A stretch of 64,000 nt of DNA from Ruegeria sp. THAF57 (GCF_903914075.1 NZ_CAIWNQ010000009.1:62001-126000); one strand, 5' to 3'; shown: positions 18,445-28,139, counted from the first letter of the stretch. Notes: generated by a model not told the origin, from the sequence alone. A program made the numbers and translations.

Positions 18445-20373
18445 TTATCCATCAGTCGGCGCGTTCTTTCGAAAATGCTCCCAAGCGTCGACTTCTTCAC
18501 CTGATGGAAGAATACAAATCCCGGTCTTTCCACCATTAGCACCATCACGGATTTCATAGGTCCCACCGCTTTCTTCACAGAACACAGCCGATGGGTTCGG
18601 GACCTTCACAAGATCGTTGTTTGGCTTCATGCTGGCTTCCTTTGCAATCGGGTATTTTTGGCCCTCGAACACCGTTCCCCATATACCGATCTTGGACAAG
18701 TCCGCAGTCTGGACCTCATAGGGGTTTTGCTCAAGCACAACGAAGTCTGCCTTCTTGCCCGCACGGATCGAACCAATCTCGTCCTCCATTCGCATGAACC
18801 ACGCGGCGTCAATGGTGATTGCGCGCAGGGCCTGATCTATGTCCAGACGCTCTGACCCCGCATTGTTGTTGCCGTTGATCGACACGCGTTCCATCGCATT
18901 TTGTGCCAGCGTCAGCGGGCTGAGAGGTGCCATGGGGCTATCGGAATGCAACCCAATTACCAACCCCTCGTCCGCAGCGCTGCCCAAGGGCACCATAAAG
19001 CGCGCCACATCTGCCCCCAACCACACGTCTGCGTATACGTCAGCAAGGATGTATTGGTAGTAAGGGTTGGCCGACACCACCATACCCAGCGCCTTCATCT
19101 GCCTCAACTGGTCCCGCGTGGCATAAGCAAAATGTTCAAGCGTCGTGCGGTGGTCAAAACGCGGTTTTTCCTCTTGCAGGTCGCGTACGATCTCGATCAG
19201 TAGGCGTGCGGACCCGTCGCCGTTGGTATGAGCGTGCAACTGGAACCCTTCGTTCCAAAAGAACCTGGCCCATTCCAGAATATCCTCAGGCTCGTTCATC
19301 CACTGGCCTTGGTGCCCATCTTTGTAGCCTGGGAACCCGTATTGCGAGAGGCCGCTGTAGATCGCTCCATCCATCATCAGCTTGAAGTGGTTGTCGAACT
19401 TGACCCTGTCGGTGTTCCCTTTCTCCCATTCGCGGATTTCGGCCAGAGCCTCTTGGGGCGATTTCCCGCGCGCTGTGAAATCCGTAATGATTGGCGTCAG
19501 GACGACACGCACCGGGGCTCCGGTTTGTTCGGACACTTTGCGGATCAGATTTGTCTCGCCAACTGGATCACCGAACAGGCCGATGCCCATATCCATCACG
19601 CTTGTTACACCGGCCTGATGGACGATTTCGAAGAAGGTCTCCATGCCTTGCGAGTATCTGGACTCCTCCAGAATGAACGGCATCTTGGGGAAAATGCCGA
19701 CCAGCCCGTTCTCCCACCAGTGGCCGCGCTCCCAGTCGGATTCCTCGGGGAAGATCTGCGCATCTTCTTCGGTCAGCCCAAGCAGTTCGATGGCTGCGTC
19801 ATTCATGAAATGCTCGTGGAACGAGCGATGCCACAGGATCACTGGCGTGTCGGGGAACAGATCGGTCAGGTCATCGCGATAAAGCTCGCCATGCCAGAGT
19901 GGATGATAGCCCCAAGTGATGAAGGGGATTTCAGTGTCCCCTGATTTCTCATATTCAGCCACCAGTTCCTTCAGGCGCTCAACATAGCCTTCCGGTGTGG
20001 TTTCGCCGGGGAACTCTCCGGTCGGTAAAGTCCAGTCATCCGGAGCAATGTAAGGGTACTGTGTCAAAATCGCAGGCAGCGACGGATGAACATGGGGGTC
20101 GATCAGGCCCGGCATAAGGATCTTGTCGGCGAATGTGGTGTCGACAACCGCCCCGGCCTTTACATAGTCGATTAAAGTTTCAAGCGTGCCGACCGACACG
20201 ATACGACCATCTGACACAGCGACAGCCTTCGCTTCGGGAAGCGGCTTTTCCATCGTGATGATTTTATCTGCGGTAAAGATTGTGATGTCGCCATCAGCCG
20301 CATGCACCGGTAACGACAGGCCCGTCACCGAAATTCCCATTGCAAATGCAAACTTAGTCAGGGTCTTGATCAT
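18445..20373 (-). CDS. Exported amidohydrolase family protein (YtcJ-like), copy 1
   Basis: 642-residue metal-dependent amidohydrolase with a Sec signal (MIKTLTKFAFAMGISVTGL, cleavage after VHA). The metal-binding HxH lies in MPGLIDPHVHPS (about residue 92). The composite beta-sandwich is seen at both ends: DGRIVSVG near the start, and GSIRAGKKADFVVLEQNP near residue 575. Family members hydrolyse amides, carbamates or cyclic ureides; the substrate is unknown. The C-terminal tail from about 610 has three Cys and is specific to this copy. ATG 20373 follows GAGGGACGACG, which decides it over the longer frame from 20439. A paralogue of equal length lies at 21687. Confidence 0.88.
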   Translation of the reverse strand: MIKTLTKFAFAMGISVTGLSLPVHAADGDITIFTADKIITMEKPLPEAKAVAVSDGRIVSVGTLETLIDYVKAGAVVDTTFADKILMPGLIDPHVHPSLPAILTQYPYIAPDDWTLPTGEFPGETTPEGYVERLKELVAEYEKSGDTEIPFITWGYHPLWHGELYRDDLTDLFPDTPVILWHRSFHEHFMNDAAIELLGLTEEDAQIFPEESDWERGHWWENGLVGIFPKMPFILEESRYSQGMETFFEIVHQAGVTSVMDMGIGLFGDPVGETNLIRKVSEQTGAPVRVVLTPIITDFTARGKSPQEALAEIREWEKGNTDRVKFDNHFKLMMDGAIYSGLSQYGFPGYKDGHQGQWMNEPEDILEWARFFWNEGFQLHAHTNGDGSARLLIEIVRDLQEEKPRFDHRTTLEHFAYATRDQLRQMKALGMVVSANPYYQYILADVYADVWLGADVARFMVPLGSAADEGLVIGLHSDSPMAPLSPLTLAQNAMERVSINGNNNAGSERLDIDQALRAITIDAAWFMRMEDEIGSIRAGKKADFVVLEQNPYEVQTADLSKIGIWGTVFEGQKYPIAKEASMKPNNDLVKVPNPSAVFCEESGGTYEIRDGANGGKTGICILPSGEEVDAWEHFRKNAPTDG

Positions 20374-20532
20374 CGTCGTCCCTCTAAATGCTATATAGAT
20401 GTAATACTTATATTTTGCCGCAAACGGGATGTATCTCAAAGTGGTATTTAGGCGCCTGTCGTGATGTTGCTAAGGGCCAATCAGGTTTGCTAACGTTGAC
20501 CAATAATTGAAATATATATTTGTGAGGATCTA

Positions 20533-21018
20533 ATGAGAAAACTTCTTGAATGGGTCATTCCGTTGACTTTGGCCAGCGCGTCTTGGGCCCAAAATGATGG
20601 CTGCGACACTCCCGGATGCGAGTTGGCTGATACGATATTCGGCGAGGTTGACAAACACCCCAACAGTTCAATCGACAAGGGCGAATTTTTGGATTTCGGT
20701 CGGTCGGTTTTTACATCGATGGATTCAAACGAAGATAAATCGGTGGACTTTGAGGAATTCTCGACCTTTGACTTCGGGTTCAAAGCTATTGCCCAAGACG
20801 CTGGACGACCAGAAGCCTATGATACCGCGCAGCGGATTCTGTTTGCTATGTTTGACCGCGATGGCAACCTAAGTATCGCCGTGGTAGAGTTTGAAGCCGT
20901 CATGAACGCAGATTTTCATAAAGCGGACCTCGATAACGATGAAAATTTGACCCGCGCCGAATATCTCGATGGCTACATGATAAACATCGCCTATCGCGCG
21001 GCGCTTGAAGGCCAATAA
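20533..21018 (+). CDS. Exported EF-hand calcium-binding protein
   Basis: 161-residue secreted or periplasmic protein with a signal peptide (MRKLLEWVIPLTLASASWA). Three EF-hand-like loops are visible: MDSNEDKSVDFEEF (about residue 63), FDRDGNLSIAVVEFE (about 110) and ADLDNDENLTRAEYL (about 137). An earlier KHPNSSIDKGEF may be a degenerate fourth. Two Cys near the mature N-terminus could form a disulfide. Role unknown; it faces away from the amidohydrolase upstream and converges on the DUF3299 gene. Confidence 0.82.
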   Translation: MRKLLEWVIPLTLASASWAQNDGCDTPGCELADTIFGEVDKHPNSSIDKGEFLDFGRSVFTSMDSNEDKSVDFEEFSTFDFGFKAIAQDAGRPEAYDTAQRILFAMFDRDGNLSIAVVEFEAVMNADFHKADLDNDENLTRAEYLDGYMINIAYRAALEGQ

Positions 21019-21042
21019 GCCGAATACTTGAATGGGTCGGGC

Positions 21043-21561
21043 TCAGTTGAACGACTGAATTTCTTCCGTGGTAATAGCATACCCAACTTTCGCGAGTTGG
21101 GTCTCAGCCTTGTTTAGTGAGAATACCCCGATGGCCCAAACCGGCTCAAACAAAGCCTCCAACTCATAAGGGGTCTCCAATGTAAGAAGAACCAATTGGT
21201 TTGGTGGCGGCGGAGGCACATGAATACATGCGCCGACATATGGCACCAGAAGCGCGGACAAAACCTTGTTTTCTTCAAATTTCAAAGGCACGAGATACCC
21301 CGGCAGGCGAACCCGCAGGCCGTTGTATTTCGTGGTCAGTTGCGCGCCCTTTTCGGCGTCAACGGGTTCTGACAATTCACCATGTTGAACAATGCCACCA
21401 TTTCGAAGGCGCTGAACGACCGTAGTCTCGGCCCCCGGTGCAAGATCTTTCCAGCTTAGTTGCGTAGGTTCAGCATCCAGCGCAAGCACGCCAGCGGGGC
21501 TCAGCACACTTCCGGCGCTTAGGGTCGTCGCAATCAAAAAATCTCTTCGCGTCTGGGTCAT
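21043..21561 (-). CDS. Tat-exported DUF3299 protein
   Basis: 172-residue DUF3299 protein of unknown function. The N-terminus MTQTRRDFLIATTLSAGSVL contains an RR-D-F-L twin-arginine signal. The core GLRVRLPGYLVPLKFEE with VPYVGACIHVPPPPPNQLV and VWAIGVF is the family signature. Members are often found near ABC-type lipoprotein or metal transport genes; none is present here. It converges on the EF-hand gene with a 24-bp gap and lies upstream of the second amidohydrolase on the same strand. Confidence 0.85.
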   Translation of the reverse strand: MTQTRRDFLIATTLSAGSVLSPAGVLALDAEPTQLSWKDLAPGAETTVVQRLRNGGIVQHGELSEPVDAEKGAQLTTKYNGLRVRLPGYLVPLKFEENKVLSALLVPYVGACIHVPPPPPNQLVLLTLETPYELEALFEPVWAIGVFSLNKAETQLAKVGYAITTEEIQSFN

Positions 21562-21686
21562 GGTTCAACCTCTTCCCCTTTGCCACGATTTCAGATCAAC
21601 GCTTTTCGTAAATCAAGAATGGCCCCAAAACTTGTATTCCCCCTCGACAATGGGGCGTATGGTCGTGGATCTTTCCATGTGCTCAT

Positions 21687-23615
21687 TCAGTTGAAAGCCG
21701 GAAGGCCCTTGAGTTTCTTGGGTGAGTGATCGTGGTAATGCGCCTTGTTGCGTGCATGGCGCAACGCGGCTTCAAGTATTTGATCGTCGTTTTCCAGTTC
21801 GATACCTGCCCTGTCATCAGGGTCGCTTTCTACCGGTACCGGTTGTACCCGGCCTTGCAGGACCGTGCCCCAAACGCCAATCTCCTGCAGTTTTATGGGG
21901 TCGACTGTCAAAGGGTTGTCTTCAAGGATCGTAAAATTTGCGAGCTTGCCGGTTTCGATCGAACCGATCTCATCTTCCAATCGCAATGAATATGCCGCCC
22001 CGATCGTTATCCCTTTGAGCGCGTCTTCCGCACTGATCCTCTGGTCCGGTCCCGGCACCCAGCCACTTGTTGCCACGCGGTTCACGGCGGCCCACATAAA
22101 TTTAAGCGGAACAGCAGGTGCCATCGGCATATCGGAATGCAATGAGATGGAAATACCTGCATTCACGGCATCGGCCAAAGGCACCATGCGTTCTGTCCGT
22201 TCGCGTCCGACGCCTTCGGCTGCATATTTGTCAGCCAAAGTCGGCGTATAAACTGCATTCGCACTAACAAGCGCCCCAAGATCCTTGATGCGGACGATCT
22301 GGTCCGGTTGGGCATATCCAAAATGCACCATCACCGTCCGATGGTCGTCGCGCGGGTTGCGCTGCATAGCGGCGTCCAACGTGTCGAGAACGATATCCAG
22401 ACCCCCGTCTCCCAAGTTATGTATATGGATCTGATATCCGGCGTCCCAATACACATCGAACACGTCCTCGAAGAACTCGGGCGTCATGATCCACTGGCCT
22501 TTGTGACCATCCGTGTATCCGTCGCGCATGATCATCAACTGGCTATAGATTGCGCCATCCAAAAGCAGCTTGATCTGCTTGGGCAGGAATTGCGTTCTGC
22601 CCTCGCTCCAACCCAGCATGGCTTCGGTTTCCGTCAGCATACGTTCGGGGCCTTCGGACTCGAGGAACATCCCGCCCAGCGTGCGTCCGTCAGGGATAAA
22701 GTAGAAGTTGAACGGCGTGTCATCCGGCCCGAACGCTTTTGCCACCAAGGCTTGCGCGTTTTGATCTACAGGGCCTGCGGGCTCGGCCAGGGTCGTGATG
22801 CCGTTGCTGTGGTAATAATCCTGCGTGTATTCCAGCGCGTCCACTACCCGGTCGATTGATGCAAAAGCGGGCGCAAACTTCTCAAAGAAGACGTGTTCCC
22901 AGAAGGCGGCCTCCAGAAAATGTCCATTCTCAAGATCAGCCTGCGATATCGCCAGCTGACTTGGCCAGCTTTGAATATAGTCGCCGGTAATGTCCAACTG
23001 CTCGAGCGCCAGAGTGTTGAAGTACATCTCGTGGGTGGAGCGTTGCCAAACAGCAACCGGAACATCTGGCACCAGCTCGTCAAGGATCGCGCGGCTCATG
23101 TCGCCGTGCCAAGTTGAGTGATACCCCCAGACCATCATTGGGCGATCCAGACTGGTATCAAAGCTTTCGACTGCTTCGACCAGTCGGTTTCTGAATGCCT
23201 CCTGATCAATAGCAAGCGGCGCAAAACCGTTTGGGGTTTCCCAGTCTTCGATTGAGATAATGGCATCAGACATCATCACCAACGCCCCAAGCAGAGGGTG
23301 AAGATGCTGTTCGATAAAGCCCGGGACAATCACCTTATCTTCGAATCCACGATCAATTGCATAGCTACCTTCGGGAATACGCTGTTCGATATCAGCCAAG
23401 ACCCCCACATCCACTATGCGGCCATCTTTGACGGCCACCGCTTCCGCCATGGGTGCGTCCGGGTTCATCGTGACGATCTCTTTCCCGACGTAAACGGTGG
23501 TCGCCGGGAATTTTGGAAATTGCTGGTACGCGTCTTGCAGCGCCGAGGATTGTGCGAGGGCGTCAATTGGTAGAAGGGTGAGTGACAGTACGGAAAACAG
23601 TTTTGAAAAATTCAT
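21687..23615 (-). CDS. Exported amidohydrolase family protein (YtcJ-like), copy 2
   Basis: 642-residue paralogue of the protein at 18445. Signal peptide MNFSKLFSVLSLTLLPIDALA. Metal site in VPGFIEQHLHPLLG, and the same layout of sandwich plus barrel ending GSIETGKLANFTILEDNP and IGVWGTVLQGR. QIHIHNLGDG carries the next metal-ligand histidines. Start at ATG 23615 is supported by GAGGTAATGCC; the in-frame start at 23642 would spoil the signal peptide. The Cys-rich tail of copy 1 is replaced by a His/Asp-rich tail here, so the copies have diverged and may take different substrates. Confidence 0.88.
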   Translation of the reverse strand: MNFSKLFSVLSLTLLPIDALAQSSALQDAYQQFPKFPATTVYVGKEIVTMNPDAPMAEAVAVKDGRIVDVGVLADIEQRIPEGSYAIDRGFEDKVIVPGFIEQHLHPLLGALVMMSDAIISIEDWETPNGFAPLAIDQEAFRNRLVEAVESFDTSLDRPMMVWGYHSTWHGDMSRAILDELVPDVPVAVWQRSTHEMYFNTLALEQLDITGDYIQSWPSQLAISQADLENGHFLEAAFWEHVFFEKFAPAFASIDRVVDALEYTQDYYHSNGITTLAEPAGPVDQNAQALVAKAFGPDDTPFNFYFIPDGRTLGGMFLESEGPERMLTETEAMLGWSEGRTQFLPKQIKLLLDGAIYSQLMIMRDGYTDGHKGQWIMTPEFFEDVFDVYWDAGYQIHIHNLGDGGLDIVLDTLDAAMQRNPRDDHRTVMVHFGYAQPDQIVRIKDLGALVSANAVYTPTLADKYAAEGVGRERTERMVPLADAVNAGISISLHSDMPMAPAVPLKFMWAAVNRVATSGWVPGPDQRISAEDALKGITIGAAYSLRLEDEIGSIETGKLANFTILEDNPLTVDPIKLQEIGVWGTVLQGRVQPVPVESDPDDRAGIELENDDQILEAALRHARNKAHYHDHSPKKLKGLPAFN

Positions 23616-23825
23616 GGCATTACCTCGTTCAAGAGAAAACACAGAGGCGATCTTCTACCTGCGCGGTGATTCAATCAACTAAATTTTTCTTCGGTTTTCA
23701 GGACTTATTGCTCATCATGTGCCCTTGAAACCTGCTGAGGGGTCGACGCCACGTCCTGATGCCATGGTATCGTTGTTTGCGATATACACGATTAAGGTTA
23801 GGGCGGTTTCGCGAAAGGGTTAAGG

Positions 23826-24143
23826 ATGATCAAACGCATTTGGCATGGTTACACGACGCATGAAAACGCTGATACTTATCAGGCCTTGCTGCACGACACG
23901 GTGTTTCCCGGCATCGAGGCCAAGAACATCCCGGGCTATCGCAAAATCGAGCTATTGCGCCGGGATCTTGGGCAAGAGGTCGAGTTTATGACCATCATGA
24001 CCTTCGACAGTCTGCAAAACGTCATTGATTTTCAGGGCGAGGATTATGAGCGTTGCTATGTTCCGGCTGAGGCGCAAAGAGTCCTTAGTCGGTGGGATTT
24101 GACCAGCGCACATTATGAAGAAATTGAGCACCACGATTACTGA
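23826..24143 (+). CDS. ABM-like small protein
   Basis: 105-residue single-domain protein, probably of the dimeric alpha+beta-barrel (ABM) fold: strand MIKRIWHGYTT, helix ENADTYQALLHDTVFPGIE, strand VEFMTIMTFDSL, then VIDFQGEDYERCYVPAEA. It looks distantly related to the protein at 13475. Function unknown. It has its own ATG 5 bp after a purine-rich AAGG sequence and precedes an exported protein gene by 137 bp. Confidence 0.7.
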   Translation: MIKRIWHGYTTHENADTYQALLHDTVFPGIEAKNIPGYRKIELLRRDLGQEVEFMTIMTFDSLQNVIDFQGEDYERCYVPAEAQRVLSRWDLTSAHYEEIEHHDY

Positions 24144-24280
24144 AACACGTTGGTCGCAAGATCTTGCCTAGTATCCATAGGTTTCGTTTTGAAACCCGTA
24201 GGGCTAAGGCTATTGTATGCCACAGACGCAATAGTTGGCATTTTCCAACACTCGCTCGAAGTCTTTGTATTTTAAGAAGG

Positions 24281-25087
24281 ATGAGACATTTGCAATTCCT
24301 GAGATTTATTGGATTGGTATTAATTTCGGCATTCATTGGAACAGGCGCTGCGCAGGCGCAGTCAGAAGCTGAAGATCTGGCCAAGCAGTTGGCGAACCCT
24401 GTCGCGGCACTAATCAGTGTGCCGTTCCAACTGAATTATGATGAGAACATCGGGCCAGATGATGGCGGGTCCCGCTGGACCCTGAACATTCAACCCGTCA
24501 TTCCTTTTGACTTGACTGAAGATTTGAATTTGATCTCTCGAACGATTTTGCCCGTTGTGTCCACCGATGGCATCCCAACTGGCGCAGGCAGCGAATTTGG
24601 ATTGGGTGATACGGTCCAAAGTTTCTTTATTTCCCCAAAGCGGCCAACTGCTGGGGGATGGATATGGGGTGCTGGCCCGGTATTTCTGCTGCCAACATCC
24701 ACGGATGACACATTGGGTCTTGGTGAATGGGGCGCAGGCCTAACGGCAGTAGCCCTCAAACAACAGGGCCCATGGACATACGGAGGGTTGACCAACCACA
24801 TCTGGGACATCAGCGGCGACACTGACGTCAACCAGACGTTCTTACAGCCCTTCCTGTCTTACACGACTCCAAATGCATGGACATTCACGCTTAACAGCGA
24901 GTCCACCTATGACTGGGAAGCCGAGCAATGGTCGGTTCCGCTTAACGCGGTCGCAACGAAAGTGACCAAAGTTGGTGATCAACTCATAAGCGTCGGTGGC
25001 GGTGTTCGTTATTGGGCAGATAGCACGGATGCAGGGCCTGAAGGTTGGGGCGCACGTCTGATCCTGACCTTGCTGTTCCCGCGATAG
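24281..25087 (+). CDS. Exported outer-membrane beta-barrel-like protein
   Basis: About 269 residues with a signal peptide (FLRFIGLVLISAFIGTGAAQA). The mature chain alternates polar and hydrophobic residues, with many W/Y/G, consistent with a beta-barrel. It resembles the small transporter or neuromedin-U-like exported proteins common in marine proteobacteria: QLNYDENIGPDDGG, GLGDTVQSFFISPK, GPVFLLPTSTD. ATG 24281 touches AAGAAGG directly; TTG 24290, nine bases from that site, may be the true start and would still keep the signal. Function unknown. Confidence 0.7.
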   Translation: MRHLQFLRFIGLVLISAFIGTGAAQAQSEAEDLAKQLANPVAALISVPFQLNYDENIGPDDGGSRWTLNIQPVIPFDLTEDLNLISRTILPVVSTDGIPTGAGSEFGLGDTVQSFFISPKRPTAGGWIWGAGPVFLLPTSTDDTLGLGEWGAGLTAVALKQQGPWTYGGLTNHIWDISGDTDVNQTFLQPFLSYTTPNAWTFTLNSESTYDWEAEQWSVPLNAVATKVTKVGDQLISVGGGVRYWADSTDAGPEGWGARLILTLLFPR

Positions 25088-25100
25088 TGGTCTGACGCGG

Positions 25101-25823
25101 TCACCCAAAAATATAACCGATACCCCGAACGGTGCGAATGACCTCGGGTTTAGAAGGGTTCCTTTCGATCTTTCGCCGCAGGCGGGAAATGCGCAGGTCG
25201 ATTGAGCGGTCGAAAGGTTCCCAACCGCGGTCGTGGGCCCGTTCTAAAAGCTGGTCCCGGTTCAGAACTCGGCCCCGGTTCTCGGCAAAAACCCGAAGCA
25301 AGTTAAATTCCATCGCGGTCACCGGAATTTCCTGCCCCTCGGTGTCGAAAAGACGCGCCGCGTCCAAATCCAGGCAGCAGCTTCCGAATGGCACTTTGGC
25401 CGCAAGACAGGTTTGGTTGGCAGGAGCGGCCGGTTCGCCACCACCCCCTGCTGCGGGCCAGCGCCGAATGGCAGCTTTGATCCGCGCCTCCAACTCGCGC
25501 AAGTCAACGGGTTTACCAAGATAATCATCCGCACCCATCTCAAGCCCAACAACACGGTCGATGACGTCAGCCGCAGCGGTCAACATAATGACCGGAACTT
25601 CTGTTTCTTGCCGCAGCCGTTGCAATGCAGCCAAACCATTCTGGCCCGGCATGTTGATGTCCAAAACAATCAGATCCGGTGCAGGACCGTCGCTGATACA
25701 GTCAAACAGCGCGTCTGCATTCTCGGCCTCGCGGACGTCAAAGCCGCGCTCGGCCAGGTATTCCGCGACCATTTCCCGAAGATGCGGTTCGTCATCGCAG
25801 ATGATGATGTTTCCATTGCTCAT
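25101..25823 (-). CDS. OmpR-family response regulator
   Basis: 240-residue two-component regulator. Receiver domain residues 5-118 with acidic pair D10/D11, phosphoacceptor D55 (VLDINMPG) and K105-region (LGKP). A Gly/Ala-rich linker is followed by an OmpR/PhoB winged helix from about 150 to 238, ending with RTVRGIGYIFG. The start is ATG 25823, overlapping the stop of the kinase by 4 bp; the upstream extension to 25916 is not conserved-looking. Cognate kinase immediately upstream. Targets unknown. Confidence 0.93.
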   Translation of the reverse strand: MSNGNIIICDDEPHLREMVAEYLAERGFDVREAENADALFDCISDGPAPDLIVLDINMPGQNGLAALQRLRQETEVPVIMLTAAADVIDRVVGLEMGADDYLGKPVDLRELEARIKAAIRRWPAAGGGGEPAAPANQTCLAAKVPFGSCCLDLDAARLFDTEGQEIPVTAMEFNLLRVFAENRGRVLNRDQLLERAHDRGWEPFDRSIDLRISRLRRKIERNPSKPEVIRTVRGIGYIFG

Positions 25824-28078
25824 GACCGGGGCCCGCCTGCCTCGTGCGAATTGAAAATCTGGTCGACCAGTCTTAACAGGTCCTGAGGCGCAATTGGCTT
25901 TTCCATGTATCTGCAATTGTTGGATTTTAGAAACTCTATCGTCTTACGGCTCATTGCGTTACCTGTCACGAAACCAAAGCGGGTCAAGCACTCGGGCTTT
26001 TGCTGCGCAATCAGCTTCAACAATTCCGTCCCATCCATACCCGGCATTGTCATGTCACTGAGTATGACATCGTATTCGTCCCGCTCCAGCAAATCCAATG
26101 CGTCCCGGGAATCGTTGCAAGTTGTCACTTCGTATCCAGCATCCTCGAGAATATCGGAAATCAACTCGGTTACATCTTGCTCGTCGTCGATGCTGAGTAC
26201 CTTCAGCCTCGAGGTGTTCGAGGACAGCGTTTCTTCGGCGTTCGGAGCGGCCTGATCAGGTGATGCTGGTTTCAGGCAAATCCGAAATCTTGCACCTTCA
26301 CCTGGTGCTGTTTCGACGGTCAACCTGCCGCCATGACTGGTCACGATGCGATGGCAAAAGGCCAGTCCAACCCCCGTCCCTTCGCCCGCCACCTTGGTCG
26401 TGAAGAACGGCTCGAAAATCCGGGACTGGATGGCGGGGTCAATTCCATGCCCGTTGTCGTCGACTTCGATGAAAACATGACCAGACTTCGGTTCCGTCCC
26501 GCTGCGCAGTGTGACGCGGCCCTGTTCGCCCAAACTCGCGACAGCATGTTCCGCGTTGACCACAAGATTGGTCAAAACCTGAACAATCTGATCGGGGTCT
26601 GCATCAACACATGGCGCATTTGGGTCCAACTCGACCCGCACATCTGCGCCGGAACTCTTCAACCCGTACCCCGAAATCTCGAGCGCAGCTTCGACAAGAG
26701 TTCCGACATCGCATTGCACAATTTCCATCGGACGTTGGCGGGCCATGGCCAAGAACGCCCGCACGATCCTTGTGCAGCGTTCAGCGGCTTGACCAATACG
26801 TTCCACCCGGCGCTTCAGAACAGGATCATCAACCTTGTCCTGCAACATCAGCGCATAGCCGACGACGATGGACAGAGGGTTGTTCAACTCGTGCGCCACA
26901 CCCGCAAGCAACGATCCCAACGCTGACAATTTCTCGTTCTGATGTGCGATTTCGCGCTGCTTTTCCAGTTCGTCCTGCATCTGCAGGTAATCGGTCATGT
27001 CTCGCGTTGATGATACGATGACGTTCTCACCCTTGAAGTCGATCACCCGGGCCGATGTCAGCCCCTGCATGACGCTTCCATCCTGTTTAAGGAATCGGAC
27101 GGGGTAATTGTCCAACTGCCCCGTGGGTAACAGCGCATCCAGATAGGCCTGTCGATCCTCGGGGTTCAGAAAGAACCCCAGCGTGGTATCCAATTGACCA
27201 AAACGTTCCCGCGAGGCCGGAGGGCAATAGAGGATTCTGCCGTCATCCACACGCGAGACCAGAAAAGGCGTGGGCGAGGCATCAACAATCGTGCGTACCA
27301 GCAGATCGGCTTCGCGCTGCGCCTGCTCAATCTGATCCCGTCCGCTCTGGTCCGAGAGGGTCAGCAACAATTCGCCCGCGTCGCTTTTCCTGCCAGAGAA
27401 GGTGACTGGACGACCATCGCGCGTGTCCAGCCTGGTTTCTGCAACCGTTTGCGCGCTCAACCGGATCAGGGCGTCCTTGCTGTCTGAATGGGGTGCAAAA
27501 TGTCCCCTTGCCGCAACAGCACACGCAAAATCCTCGAACCGAATGCCCGGTTGCACATCTCGCTCGGCAAGACCAACAAAACTCGAGAATGCGGGATTGC
27601 AGACGATCAGGCAGCCATCCCGATCCCACAGGCTGATGCCATCCCTCAACGGGTGAATTGCGCTGTGCAGCAAGTCGCGTGCGGTGTCCGTGTCAACCTG
27701 CCGCGCAGCGGCGTCTTCCCTACCTCCCAGCGGTGCAAGCACATACCCGCGGTCATTGCCGCACTCAAAGCTGGAAACGACCACCACTTGATTGCCTTGC
27801 AGTTCCATCGTGACGCTGGCGTTTCCACCAAGCAACAGGCTCGCGGCCGTTCTTGCAGAACAGACCGTTTCTTCGGCGGTCAACTTCAATGCGTTGGACA
27901 AAATCTCATCAAGAAAAGCGCGTTCTGACAAACTTTCAGGTGCAGGCAGCCCAGCCGGGATGACACCGTTCCATTCCACGCACAAACCAGCCCTGTCGAA
28001 ACGGAAAAAACTGACGGTTGCGTCAGATTTTTGGGGCTGGGACTTGGCGGCGCGTGAATGCATCTGGTTTCTCTTCAA
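25820..28078 (-). CDS. Soluble hybrid sensor histidine kinase (PAS-PAS-HisKA-HATPase-REC)
   Basis: 752-residue kinase with no membrane helix, so it senses a cytoplasmic signal. An N-terminal unrecognised region to about 130; PAS-like domains at about 133-245 and 260-365; coiled-coil EKQREIAHQNEKLSALGS; phosphoacceptor H396 in GVAHELNNPLS; HATPase with N-box NLVVNAEHAV and G-boxes DNGHGIDP, GEGTGVGL. The C-terminal receiver domain starts near 625 with phosphoacceptor D675 (LSDMTMPG). No Hpt domain is visible, so the receiver may act as a phosphate sink or feedback domain for the OmpR-type partner at 25101. A 15-bp repeat element lies 61 nt before its start. Confidence 0.92.
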   Translation of the reverse strand: MKRNQMHSRAAKSQPQKSDATVSFFRFDRAGLCVEWNGVIPAGLPAPESLSERAFLDEILSNALKLTAEETVCSARTAASLLLGGNASVTMELQGNQVVVVSSFECGNDRGYVLAPLGGREDAAARQVDTDTARDLLHSAIHPLRDGISLWDRDGCLIVCNPAFSSFVGLAERDVQPGIRFEDFACAVAARGHFAPHSDSKDALIRLSAQTVAETRLDTRDGRPVTFSGRKSDAGELLLTLSDQSGRDQIEQAQREADLLVRTIVDASPTPFLVSRVDDGRILYCPPASRERFGQLDTTLGFFLNPEDRQAYLDALLPTGQLDNYPVRFLKQDGSVMQGLTSARVIDFKGENVIVSSTRDMTDYLQMQDELEKQREIAHQNEKLSALGSLLAGVAHELNNPLSIVVGYALMLQDKVDDPVLKRRVERIGQAAERCTRIVRAFLAMARQRPMEIVQCDVGTLVEAALEISGYGLKSSGADVRVELDPNAPCVDADPDQIVQVLTNLVVNAEHAVASLGEQGRVTLRSGTEPKSGHVFIEVDDNGHGIDPAIQSRIFEPFFTTKVAGEGTGVGLAFCHRIVTSHGGRLTVETAPGEGARFRICLKPASPDQAAPNAEETLSSNTSRLKVLSIDDEQDVTELISDILEDAGYEVTTCNDSRDALDLLERDEYDVILSDMTMPGMDGTELLKLIAQQKPECLTRFGFVTGNAMSRKTIEFLKSNNCRYMEKPIAPQDLLRLVDQIFNSHEAGGPRS

Positions 28079-28139
28079 ATAGTGAACTTTCTATGTGACC
28101 GCAGGACGTGTCTGTCTGACGTCACCACATAAATCCGTT

